Origin: Halanaerobium sp. MA284_MarDTE_T2
Lineage (GTDB): Bacteria > Bacillota > Halanaerobiia > Halanaerobiales > Halanaerobiaceae
Assembly: GCF_003337245.1 (NCBI RefSeq)
Contig: NZ_QPJE01000014.1
Location: 1-60,033, forward strand
Reading direction: 5' to 3'
DNA: 60,033 nucleotides
How positions within the stretch are numbered: the first letter of the stretch is position 1; every line of letters starts with the position of its first letter. The translations under genes and the position numbers were made by a program. Below the pieces are notes generated by a model. It made no database searches and had not been told where the DNA came from. It saw only the letters and a program-made list of their open reading frames with translations. This document shows positions 52,675-60,033 of the stretch, piece after piece.

Positions 52675-52790
52675 ATTTTTTTGAGCGTATATTTAGCTTC
52701 ATTTATATTATCAGGAAAATTTATATAAAAGGAAAAATTTAAAAGGAGTAGATACGATGCCACAAATCCCTATATGGTAGACTAGTTGTC
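52675..52790. repeat. relic duplicate of the pemK-like/McrB-like divergent start region
   Basis: The minus strand reads INFPDNINEAKYTLKK, homologous to the N-terminus of the PemK-like protein (SFSDDVKEAKATLKK). Immediately beside it on the plus strand AAAAGGAGTAGATACGATG matches the RBS and start of the McrB-like gene (AAAGAGGTAGATACAATG at 46294-46312). The central promoter part is shortened, and the plus frame stops after seven codons. It is a scar of a second copy of that locus. Confidence 0.65.
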
Positions 52791-52853
52791 GTGGGGCACA
52801 AAAAAAATCTGTGTATAATAGAGTAACGACAATAAATCCTAAGGAGAATTACA

Positions 52854-53177
52854 ATGCCAAGAAAAGTTTATTCTAAAAAATTAAAAGAGTCCATATTTAA
52901 AAGACTGGCTCCACCTAATGCTGAAAAAGCACCTGATATAGCTAGAGAAACTAATATACCCGTTAATACTCTCTACACCTGGAGATCTAAAGTTTTAAAG
53001 AGTAATCCAACCAGCAATAAAAAAGCAAGTAAATGGTCTTCCGGTGATAAGTTTCAGGCTGTTTTAGAAACTGCAAGTCTCTCAGAACTAGAAACTGCTA
53101 AATACTGCCGTGAAAAAGATATCTATGTAGAAGATCTAAAAACTTTTTTTGGTAAAGACAGTACGGTATTTATTTAA
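52854..53177 (+). pseudogene. IS3-type transposase OrfA, C-terminally truncated
   Basis: About 100 residues of an HTH_Tnp_1-type transposase subunit: MPRKVYSKKLKESIFKRL, ARETNIPVNTLYTWRSKVLK, WSSGDKFQAVLETASLSELE, YCREKDIYVEDLK. After residue ~98 the sequence is unrelated and soon stops. There is no OrfB. TTGTCGT (about 52787) and ACGACAA (about 52825) form an inverted repeat around a TATAAT box upstream, probably part of the IS left end and its promoter. RBS AAGGAG. Confidence 0.75.
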
Positions 53178-53398
53178 AATTTTTTAAATTGTTTTTAATT
53201 GTATGGTAGATAGTTTGTGAGTTATTTAATATACTGTTTGTGTGGCTGATTTCCTTTCTTGGGTATTTATTTTTCATTAAAGATATTATATCAAAAAAGG
53301 AGGTCAGCTGCATTTTTATTTAGTTTTCTTGTAAAATGGTGATGATATAATTAGAATGAAATCAATATTGAAAAAACGCATTAAAAGGACTGATAAAT
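53178..53398 (+). other. intergenic after IS remnant
   Basis: Non-coding. AAAAAAGGAGG at about 53294-53304 has no start codon at a useful distance. TATAAT at 53346-53351 without a clear -35 may belong to the promoter of the next gene. Confidence 0.35.
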
Positions 53399-54550
53399 AT
53401 GCTGATCCAGGCAACTAAAAAGTTGAGAGATGAATTAAATCTGGAAGAATTTGAGCAAAAAGAAAGACCTGCTTTATTTTCCTGGCATGCTAATTTTTTA
53501 AGAATTAATCGGAGAAAAACAGTAGTTTTAGTTAATGATGCATGTGATTATACTGTGATATTATATGGTGTGAAAAAAGATGATCTTAATCATTTTCCAG
53601 ACCGGGTCAAAGAGGGAATAAAAAGATCTTTTGAGCGTGAAGGAATTAAGGGAAGTTTAATAGAAAAATATTTATCTCAATTTGAAGATTTTTTCTATCA
53701 GAAAGCAAAAAATAGAAGTCATATAGCCAGAATGAATAATTCCTGTAAAGAGGCCAAAAGATTTGCTGATAGATTTAATGAAAATGAAATTTATCAGCCT
53801 CAAGTAGCAAAGAATATAAATAATATGCTCCGCAAAAATGATAATAAAGATTATTTTTATCCTGATAAATCTCTGCAGCAGGAATTAGCAGAATATTATG
53901 GAGAAAAAGATGTAATCGAGACTAAAGCAGCTGTTTTAAAAGTTGAACTTGAACTGGGTAAATATGAAGCCTGGAGAAAAGTAATAGTACCCCTAAGTTA
54001 TACCTTTAGAGAGCTGCATAATGTTTTGCAGAAGCTCTATAACTGGCAGGATTACCATCTGCATGAATTTTTTGTCTACAGTGAAGAAAAAGATGATACT
54101 AAAAATTGGAACCATGGAGAATATCACCGGAACGGCTATAAGGCTATTTTGAATCTAACAATAAATCAGGATAATTTAGAATATAATAAGTATGAATTGA
54201 ACTATCAAGATGAAGATTTTGAACTGGCGGTAGAAAATGAAGTTAAATTAAAAGATGTTTTGCCTGCCAGAATAAAATACATTTATGATTATGGTGATAA
54301 TTGGCAGCATTATCTAGAAACTGAAAAAATCATAGAAGATTATAAGTCAAATCAGCCGACCTTTTTAGAAGGAGATGGAACTGCTCCCCCGGAAGATGTA
54401 GGAGGAGTAGGTGGTTTTGATGAATTTATGCAAATCATATCAAATCCCGAGCATGAAGATTACGAGTCAATGCTGGAGTGGGCTAAAAATCAGAGGTTTA
54501 AAGAATATGACCCGGAAGAAATAAAAACTAAGCTTGAGCGTCATTTTTAA
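53399..54550 (+). CDS. DUF6933-like / plasmid pRiA4b ORF3-like protein
   Basis: 383 residues. Residues ~1-140 (IQATKKLRDELNLEEFEQ, SWHANFLRINRRKTVVLVND) resemble DUF6933. Residues ~185-375 carry the pRiA4b ORF-3 fold: VELELGKYEAWRKVIVPLSY, TFRELHNVLQKLYNWQDYHL, HEFFVY, IKYIYDYGDNWQHYLE and the characteristic GDGTAPPEDVGGVGGFDEFM. Biochemical function is unknown; the family is common beside mobile and defence genes. RBS AAAAGGAC. Followed after 34 bases by a second protein of related fold. Confidence 0.8.
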   Translation: MLIQATKKLRDELNLEEFEQKERPALFSWHANFLRINRRKTVVLVNDACDYTVILYGVKKDDLNHFPDRVKEGIKRSFEREGIKGSLIEKYLSQFEDFFYQKAKNRSHIARMNNSCKEAKRFADRFNENEIYQPQVAKNINNMLRKNDNKDYFYPDKSLQQELAEYYGEKDVIETKAAVLKVELELGKYEAWRKVIVPLSYTFRELHNVLQKLYNWQDYHLHEFFVYSEEKDDTKNWNHGEYHRNGYKAILNLTINQDNLEYNKYELNYQDEDFELAVENEVKLKDVLPARIKYIYDYGDNWQHYLETEKIIEDYKSNQPTFLEGDGTAPPEDVGGVGGFDEFMQIISNPEHEDYESMLEWAKNQRFKEYDPEEIKTKLERHF

Positions 54551-54584
54551 ATATATAAATTAAAAAATCGGAGAGATAATTTTT

Positions 54585-55241
54585 ATGAAAGGTAAATGCA
54601 AAATTTGTGGTAATGAATATACTCAATCAGGAATGTCCAGACATTTAAAATCATGTCTAAATAAGAATTATGACAAAATAGTTGCAGAAGAACAAGCTCA
54701 GAAAACTTTATATTATCATATTTATATTAAAGGGACATATAGGTCAGAATACTGGCTGCAGCTGCAGGTCAAAGCAGACGCTAAATTAAGTGATCTTGAC
54801 AAGTTTTTGCGTGATATCTGGCTGGAATGCTGTAATCATCTGAGTGAATTTGAAATTAATGAGCGGCGCTTTACATCCAGTGGACTTAATATGAATCACA
54901 AAATTAAGGAAGTTTTAAGAGAAAAAACTAAATTTTCATATACCTATGATTTTGGTTCTTCCACTAAATTGGATTTGAATGTAGTTAATGTATTTAAAGC
55001 TGGGGAAAGAGAAGAAAAGATCAGTGTTCTGGCAAGGAATAACCAGCCTGAAATTAAGTGCAGTCACTGTGATAATCTCGCTGAATTTGTATGTCCAGAT
55101 TGCATTTATAACAGTGGCGGCTGGTACTGCAGTAACTGCCTTGATAAACATGAAGAAAATGACTGTATGAGAGAAACTGATAATCTACTGCCGGTTGTTA
55201 ATTCTCCCCGAGCTGGAGTCTGTGCTTATTCTGGCAGTTAA
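54585..55241 (+). CDS. zinc-finger protein with pRiA4b ORF3-like core
   Basis: 218 residues. An N-terminal C2H2-like finger (CKICGNEYTQSGMSRHLKSC) is followed by a pRiA4b ORF3-like core (YHIYIKGTYRSEYWLQLQV, LSDLDKFLRDIWLECCNHL, KFSYTYDFGSSTKLDLNVV) and a C-terminal Cys/His cluster (CSHCDNLAEFVCPDC, WYCSNCLDKHEENDC) that resembles a treble-clef or ZnF-UBP-like ribbon. The combination suggests nucleic-acid or protein binding. It appears to be an operon partner of the preceding gene. No enzymatic motif seen. Confidence 0.7.
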   Translation: MKGKCKICGNEYTQSGMSRHLKSCLNKNYDKIVAEEQAQKTLYYHIYIKGTYRSEYWLQLQVKADAKLSDLDKFLRDIWLECCNHLSEFEINERRFTSSGLNMNHKIKEVLREKTKFSYTYDFGSSTKLDLNVVNVFKAGEREEKISVLARNNQPEIKCSHCDNLAEFVCPDCIYNSGGWYCSNCLDKHEENDCMRETDNLLPVVNSPRAGVCAYSGS

Positions 55242-55377
55242 ATATTATTTCTCAAGGTTTTGGCAAAGGAGTTAAAAAAGATAGCTAGAGAAATCTTCAA
55301 AAAATATAACAGCTATAACATGGAAAATCATTTTGATTTACCTTTTTGATTATTTTCAAGAATAGAGGTGTTAAAAA

Positions 55378-55917
55378 ATGACACTTAGAGTTAATTTAGA
55401 AGATGTTTTAGAAGCATTAGAACTTAGAACCAGAGAGAGTAATTATTTTTATTATAAAAAAACTGGTGAAGTTTTCATGATAATGGATGATGAATTGAGA
55501 GCTGGAGAGGAAGATCCTGACCTTGATAAATTTCCAGAATGGCAGCGGGAGAATATTAAAGCTGCAGTAGATATTATCTCAACTAATGACTATATTAGGA
55601 GTTTCCCCAAAATTTATTTTCAAGCTGCAAAAAATGGGGAAAGTCCAGATGACTATATAAGACTTCCGGATGATTATGAAATTGATGACTATAGCATTAT
55701 GGAAGATTTTTGCTATTCAGTCGAAGATGAAGAACTGAGAGAGGAACTTCTTTATGCTATCCGAGGAAACGGTGCCTTTAGAATGTTTAAAGATAAGATT
55801 TATCAATATGATCTAGAAGATCAGTGGTATGATTATAAAGATCAGAGATATAAGGATATAGCAATAACGCAAAAGTTATTAAGGGTGATAAAATGGCCAC
55901 TAAAAAAATTGACCTGA
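55378..55917 (+). CDS. UPF0158-family protein
   Basis: 179 residues of UPF0158 type: VNLEDVLEALELRTRESNYF, YYKKTGEVFMI, RLPDDYEIDDYSIMEDFC and GAFRMFKDKIYQYDLEDQWY, where the family has a conserved FRxFKD...WY. The last ~25 residues depart from the family and overlap the next gene by 25 bases, so the C-terminus may have been rebuilt. Function unknown; members are frequent in mobile or defence neighbourhoods. RBS AGAGGTG. Confidence 0.75.
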   Translation: MTLRVNLEDVLEALELRTRESNYFYYKKTGEVFMIMDDELRAGEEDPDLDKFPEWQRENIKAAVDIISTNDYIRSFPKIYFQAAKNGESPDDYIRLPDDYEIDDYSIMEDFCYSVEDEELREELLYAIRGNGAFRMFKDKIYQYDLEDQWYDYKDQRYKDIAITQKLLRVIKWPLKKLT

Positions 55918-58361
55918 TCACAATTAAAAATAATAAATTTTCTTTAAACATCAAAGGAAAGCCTCTTCATCCTGATCACGAAAAAGAATTTCCGGAGGCA
56001 AATAAGGCTCAGGCTGCCTACAGCTTTAGCTCAACTCTAGAAGAGATCTTTGACTTCAAATACCATGATCCAGAAATAGACCAGCTCAGGCTGAGTAAGT
56101 TCAATTCCACAAAAAGCTATCCCCTCTTTTTTGAATATCAAAACTATGATTTTTATCTGGAAGCCGAAATGCCGATTGAGATCTACCATCCCAATCGCGA
56201 GATCAGAGAATCTCTGTCCCATCCTAATGATAATCCCAATGTGCTTTACGGCAGCATCAACTTCGGCAGTGATATCGGTTATTCTGAGTTTGAAATTCGC
56301 AGTAACTCTCAGGTGGTTTTAACTTTCAAACTGGAAGTTTTTCCGAGTAAAATTGACTACCAAAAGGACTACAATCAGCTTTTAGCGGAAGTAAACAGGG
56401 AAGTATATAATTTAGCCTATGATTTTTTGAGAAAGACCTACCAGCAGATGAAAATTTCCGAAAAGCAGAATATCACGGAAGCTGAGTTTTTTGTGATAAT
56501 TGAAAATATCTTTGATGATTTATTTAAAGCTCTAAAAAGAGTTGAGGAGTCACCTCATCACCGGATCATTAAGAAGAGAAATGTTCGGCCTGCTGCCAGA
56601 GTTAAAAAAATGGGCAGACAGAGCCTGAAGTGGTTGAATAAAAACAGCCGCCATTATGATCAGGAGCTCAAGCTGCCGGAAAAAATGCTGGCAGTGGAAA
56701 AGGAGTTAAGCTATGATAATTTTGAAAATAAGTTTATTAAATGGAGTTTCTCAGAGCTGATCAAAAGACTTAAACATTTTAAAGCAAATTACCGCAGTTA
56801 CAAGCTTAATCCGGATCCGGATTTGATTGCTGAAATCGATAAAATGATCAGAAAGCTTAAATTAAAGCTCAAGCATTCTTTTCTGGCTGAGGTAGGTAAA
56901 CTGCAGAAAATTGATTCCATTTCTCTGGTGCTGCAGATGGCCCCCGGCTACAAGGAATTATATAAATATTACCTGATGCTTTTAAAGGGGCTTTCTCTGA
57001 ATGGCGATATCTTCAGGCTTTCAATTAAGGAACTCTGGCAGCTCTATGAATACTGGACCTTTCTTAAATTAAACAGCCTGCTCCAGGATAAATATAAGAT
57101 GGTTAAAAATAACATCATTGAGCTTGATTACAGCGGTATCAATGTCACTCTCTCACAGGGAGCATCAGCAGAGGTCGAATATCAGAATCCAATTACCGGT
57201 GAAAAATTTACTTTAAGCTACAACAGAGCAAGCGGAGATTCTATTACCACCAATCAGAAACCGGATAATATTTTATCTTTAAGCAAAAATGATTCTGAGC
57301 ACCAGTATAAATTTATCTTTGATGCTAAGTATCGGCTCAACACTGCAGAAGATGGTACAGGATATAGCAAAAGGTACAACGGCATTCCTGGTCCGGAAGA
57401 ATCTGATATTAATACAATGCACCGCTACCGGGATGCAGTGGCAGCTGAGATGGGAGAAAACTACAGGAGAACAATGGTTGGAGCCTATGTGCTCTTTCCC
57501 TATCATGATCAAAAAAAATTTAAAAACCATAAATTCTTTCAGAGTATTGAACAGGTTAATATAGGAGCCTTTCCTTTTCTGCCGGACAGTACAGAACTGG
57601 TGTCCGAGTTTTTAGAAAATATTATCGATGAATCAGCTCAGAGCAACTTTAACCGCAATCTGCTGCCGACAGCTGCGGATGAATTCAGACCAGAACCGGA
57701 GTTTAAAGTTGACCTGCTGGTCGGTTCACTGAGCAGTAAAAAACAGCTGCAGTATTTACTGGACAACAATCTCTATTATCTACCCCTACAGCAGTCAATT
57801 TTAAATCATAATTTAAAGTACACAGCAATCTTTCAGAGCAAGGCGAAGTTTGGCGATCAGAGCGGGGTCACCTATTACGGCAGGATTAAGAATAAAAAAA
57901 TAGTTAAAAGAGACGAAATTGGTTTTCCCTCCACCAGAAGCAGTGGAGATCAGAACTATATTCTTTTTGAAGTTGAAAGCTGGCAGCAGCTGGGTAAAAA
58001 GATCAAATCAGAGGGTTATGGAGTTAGCGGCAGCCATATTTATTCAAATTTAATGCTGCTCAAAAAAGCTGATACCCTGCCTGAACTGAGTATACGCTCT
58101 CTTAAAGAATGGCGGCTCTGGCTGGAATTAAAGCGGCTGAAAGAAGATATAAAGCTTAAATTGAAAAATAATAACTTAGATCAGAACAAAAAAATTGAGG
58201 GTTTTAAAATCGGAAAAGTTGAAATTAAGTTTAAAGAAAATAGGCTGCTGGCTGGACTGAAAGATGAGCAGCTTGAGTTTTTTAAGTTAGAGTTTATGAA
58301 AAACCCGAGAGCTGTTTTAAATAAAATAATGGAACTTTTCAAAGAATATGAGGAAAATTAA
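55893..58361 (+). CDS. DUF2357 PD-(D/E)XK nuclease, McrC-like partner
   Basis: 822 residues. Residues ~85-330 match DUF2357 (LPEKMLAVEKELSYDNFENK, FIKWSFSELIKRL). The nuclease core at ~455-480 has KPDNILSL followed by YKFIFDAKYRLN, the D...D-x-K pattern of McrC-like enzymes. Such proteins pair with DUF3578-McrB-like ATPases, here the gene at 46310. The gene is clearly richer in G+C (up to ~50% in some lines) than the rest of the island and uses more CTG/CAG codons, like the AAA+ half of the 46310 gene. It starts inside the UPF0158 gene, with AAGGGTGA 5 bases before the ATG. Confidence 0.8.
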   Translation: MATKKIDLITIKNNKFSLNIKGKPLHPDHEKEFPEANKAQAAYSFSSTLEEIFDFKYHDPEIDQLRLSKFNSTKSYPLFFEYQNYDFYLEAEMPIEIYHPNREIRESLSHPNDNPNVLYGSINFGSDIGYSEFEIRSNSQVVLTFKLEVFPSKIDYQKDYNQLLAEVNREVYNLAYDFLRKTYQQMKISEKQNITEAEFFVIIENIFDDLFKALKRVEESPHHRIIKKRNVRPAARVKKMGRQSLKWLNKNSRHYDQELKLPEKMLAVEKELSYDNFENKFIKWSFSELIKRLKHFKANYRSYKLNPDPDLIAEIDKMIRKLKLKLKHSFLAEVGKLQKIDSISLVLQMAPGYKELYKYYLMLLKGLSLNGDIFRLSIKELWQLYEYWTFLKLNSLLQDKYKMVKNNIIELDYSGINVTLSQGASAEVEYQNPITGEKFTLSYNRASGDSITTNQKPDNILSLSKNDSEHQYKFIFDAKYRLNTAEDGTGYSKRYNGIPGPEESDINTMHRYRDAVAAEMGENYRRTMVGAYVLFPYHDQKKFKNHKFFQSIEQVNIGAFPFLPDSTELVSEFLENIIDESAQSNFNRNLLPTAADEFRPEPEFKVDLLVGSLSSKKQLQYLLDNNLYYLPLQQSILNHNLKYTAIFQSKAKFGDQSGVTYYGRIKNKKIVKRDEIGFPSTRSSGDQNYILFEVESWQQLGKKIKSEGYGVSGSHIYSNLMLLKKADTLPELSIRSLKEWRLWLELKRLKEDIKLKLKNNNLDQNKKIEGFKIGKVEIKFKENRLLAGLKDEQLEFFKLEFMKNPRAVLNKIMELFKEYEEN

Positions 58362-58531
58362 TCCAGTTTTCTTCCTAACGCACGATACTTTTTACGGATA
58401 AAACCTGCCTGTTTACCACAGAGAGACTTTTTCGGCTAAATTCGCTAAAATATCTTGTTGAAATTACCAGCAGGGAAAGGTCGTTGTAAAACCAGTCAGA
58501 TAATAGCAGCTGGGGTAGGACTGGAGCTGAA

Positions 58532-58561
58532 TTACTAAAGTAAAGTAGTCTGTGATATAAT
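58532..58561 (+). promoter_or_regulatory. sigma-A promoter for the nucleotidyltransferase module
   Basis: TTACTA (58532-58537), 18-base spacer, TATAAT (58556-58561), with TGTG just before the -10 (extended -10 character). It is 38 bases upstream of the ATG at 58600. Confidence 0.5.
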
Positions 58562-58599
58562 AAAATTAACTAAAAGTTAGAAATAGGGAGGTTTTCAGA

Positions 58600-58863
58600 A
58601 TGCCCAAAAAAACTTTTGCTGAGTATAGAAATCAGAAAAGTGACAAACAGTCTAAGATGAGAGAGGTAAGAAACTATTTAAAATCGACCAATAAAAATAA
58701 TTCAGAAAATAATTTGCCTGATATAAATGGAAAGGATAATTATCGTAGTGGATCCAGAAGAAGAAATCCTCAGAAAGAAATGCTTTTATTTAAAATGATG
58801 ATTAGATCCAGGAAAAATAAACTTGAAAGAATAGAGGATAGAAAATATAGACTTAAAAATTGA
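58600..58863 (+). CDS. 87-residue basic protein of unknown function
   Basis: Highly basic and low-complexity: PKKTFAEYRNQKSDKQSKMR, YRSGSRRRNPQKEMLLFKMM, IRSRKNKLERIEDRKY. No family recognised. RBS GGGAGG 8 bases before the ATG. It ends 10 bases before a nucleotidyltransferase gene, so the pair may be a toxin-antitoxin-like or nucleic-acid-modifying module; the basic nature suggests RNA or DNA binding. The role is inference from context only. Confidence 0.55.
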   Translation: MPKKTFAEYRNQKSDKQSKMREVRNYLKSTNKNNSENNLPDINGKDNYRSGSRRRNPQKEMLLFKMMIRSRKNKLERIEDRKYRLKN

Positions 58864-58873
58864 GGTGCTTTAA

Positions 58874-59458
58874 ATGGATTATAAAAAAGAAATAGAAATC
58901 ATTCTAAATGAAGATATTGATAATTTTTCTAAAAAAATAAAGATAATAGCAGTTTTAACTTCAGCAATAAAAGAAAATTTAAATATCACTCCAGTAGTAG
59001 TTGGTGGCCAGGCTGTCGAATTTTACACTGGGGGCGGGTATGCTACTATGGATATTGATATAATTTGTGAGGCTTCTACCGAAAAAATAGGAGAAATATT
59101 AGAAAAATTAGGCTTTTATAGAGATAATAAATACTGGATTCTTGATTCAAAAAAAATTGATTTAGCTGTTGAGACTCCATCTGGACCACTTGCAGGTGCA
59201 GATGATAAATTAATGGAACTTAAAAGTGGTCAGCATACTGCTTATTTTATTGGAATTGAAGATATAATAATTGATAGATTAAATGCCTATGTGCACTGGA
59301 ATGAAAAGTGGCAGGAAGAATGGATTCTCGGTATGATGGTGACTAATTATAAAGATATTGATTGGGAGTATTTAAATAAAAGGGCAGACCAGGAAAGAGT
59401 TAATGATGCATTAATAAGAATGATTAATAAAACAGAAGAAATTAATAAAACTATTTAA
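58874..59458 (+). CDS. DUF6036/AbiEii-like nucleotidyltransferase
   Basis: 194 residues. ITPVVVGGQAVEFYTGGGYA followed by TMDIDII gives the polymerase-beta-type nucleotidyltransferase signature (G-G...D-x-D); the third acidic residue is probably in KKIDLAVE. IEDIIIDRLNAYVHW and YLNKRADQERVNDALIRM resemble the C-terminal helical part of AbiEii/DUF6036 proteins. Some relatives are toxins that modify tRNA or proteins. It shares an operon with the small basic protein upstream. RBS TGAGGTG. Confidence 0.7.
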   Translation: MDYKKEIEIILNEDIDNFSKKIKIIAVLTSAIKENLNITPVVVGGQAVEFYTGGGYATMDIDIICEASTEKIGEILEKLGFYRDNKYWILDSKKIDLAVETPSGPLAGADDKLMELKSGQHTAYFIGIEDIIIDRLNAYVHWNEKWQEEWILGMMVTNYKDIDWEYLNKRADQERVNDALIRMINKTEEINKTI

Positions 59459-59884
59459 TAATAATATCAACTCAGTGATAAAACAGAAGAACTACTTATT
59501 AATGATATACAAAATTTATTTAATTGAATTTGTAGATCATTTTGTTTTAACTTTAAATATAAATATTGAAGGAGCCAAAAAAAGATTAAATTAATAGTTT
59601 TAAATCAGGCCGGGAATCCCCGGTTTTTTATTTTTTACAGGGAAAATCCGATTAATCAAGAATTATATAATAAGTTAATAAATATGGATATAGAATAAAA
59701 TATCTCCAACTATATTCTATAAAAAAGAGGTTATAAATAGCAATTTTTAAATTGGTTTAATTTTATGTCCTGAAGATAAAGAATAATTGATATTTATTTA
59801 AATTTGGAAAAAGATTGAGGATTATCTGTAATATTTTTGGGATGTGATCAGAGTTTTCAATTTTTAAGCATAAGGAGGCAAATT
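59459..59884 (+). other. intergenic, terminator and no gene
   Basis: 426 bases with no coding frame. GAAGGAG at about 59569-59575 has no start behind it. A clear terminator is at 59609-59637. The remaining sequence is AT-rich leader of the small gene at 59885. Confidence 0.5.
59609..59637 (+). terminator. rho-independent terminator
   Basis: GCCGGG (59609-59614) pairs with CCCGGT-type sequence (CCCGG 59619-59623) over AATC, followed by TTTTTTATTTTTT. It ends the nucleotidyltransferase transcript. Confidence 0.75.
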
Positions 59885-59950
59885 ATGACCTGCAGATGGT
59901 ATCCGATCTGTCCAATGAAAAGATATTATAAAGCCGGGTGCATATGCTAA
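59885..59950 (+). pseudogene. cysteine-rich small gene truncated by an IS
   Basis: ATG 59885 has a perfect AAGGAGG 7 bases upstream. It encodes TCRWYPICPMKRYYKAG, the conserved start of a family of small proteins beginning MTCxWYPxCPMKRF/YYExG, which normally continue for some 45 more residues with further cysteines. After the GG of AAAGCCGGG the sequence becomes the IS21-like end (59939) and stops four codons later. The gene is therefore interrupted; any continuation would lie beyond the window. Confidence 0.65.
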
Positions 59951-60033
59951 ACTAAAAGTGTACCAAAAATAATGTTCTGCTAATCGAAAAGTGTACCACC
60001 TCAACACCATCTCCTGTATAATTGATTTATCCA
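59939..60033 (+). mobile_element. IS21-like element, left end (partial)
   Basis: Starts TGCATATGCTAAACTAAAAG, TGTACC. The core AAAAGTGTACC occurs twice (about 59955-59965 and 59988-59998), as in the multiple terminal repeats of IS21-family elements. The element continues beyond the right edge, so istA/istB are not visible. The same end is found alone at 48758. Confidence 0.65.

Overview
The window is AT-rich (roughly 30% G+C by eye), densely coded and has strong AAGGAGG-type ribosome binding sites and near-consensus sigma-A promoters. This fits a low-GC anaerobic firmicute. The gene types (many Na+ symporters, MadLM, amino-acid catabolism) and the style of the IS remnants suggest a Halanaerobium-like halophilic anaerobe, but that placement is inference.

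Layout. 1-17,140 is mostly chromosomal metabolism: the 3' end of an aspartate ammonia-lyase-like gene; a dicarboxylate/amino-acid symporter; a decayed ISL3-family transposase; an XRE regulator; a threonine-to-glycine/serine cluster (tdh-kbl, a DAACS symporter, glyA) behind a long leader with a terminator; a 914-residue ankyrin/propeller/PDZ exported protein; a graveyard of gene fragments (ABC permease, nitroreductase, deleted TnpB) with a stranded promoter and operator-like palindrome; an M42 aminopeptidase; and a CaiB-type CoA-transferase with a MadL/MadM malonate-type transporter.

17,344-59,458 is a defence island. It opens with a three-gene unit that I cannot match to a named system: a DUF4145-like/SF1 helicase, a very large SF1 helicase with a Vsr/MTES_1575-like nuclease, and a GHKL-type ATPase that is broken here. 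The two helicases end in the same ~45-residue SH3-like tail, which argues that they work together. Next is a complete type I BREX operon (brxA-brxB-brxC-pglX-pglZ-brxL) whose PglX specificity region is unusually AT-rich. It is followed by a HhH/PD-(D/E)XK-like protein and McrB-McrC, an orphan sensor-like protein, a wrecked helicase/DUF4357 locus, a PemK/MazF-like gene divergent from a DUF3578-McrB-like gene, an IS1182-like transposase, a Bpu10I-like restriction enzyme with a ribbon-helix-helix regulator and an SPPY methyltransferase, an IS3-type orfA remnant, two pRiA4b-ORF3-like genes, a UPF0158 gene, a DUF2357 McrC-like nuclease and a nucleotidyltransferase with a small basic partner. The DUF3578-McrB-like and DUF2357 genes probably form one McrBC-like pair that insertions have separated by almost 8 kb.

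The right edge holds the left end of an IS21-like element that interrupts a small cysteine-rich gene. A solo copy of the same IS end lies at 48,758. No tRNA, rRNA or CRISPR array was seen. Family assignments are from motif recognition alone; no database search was possible.
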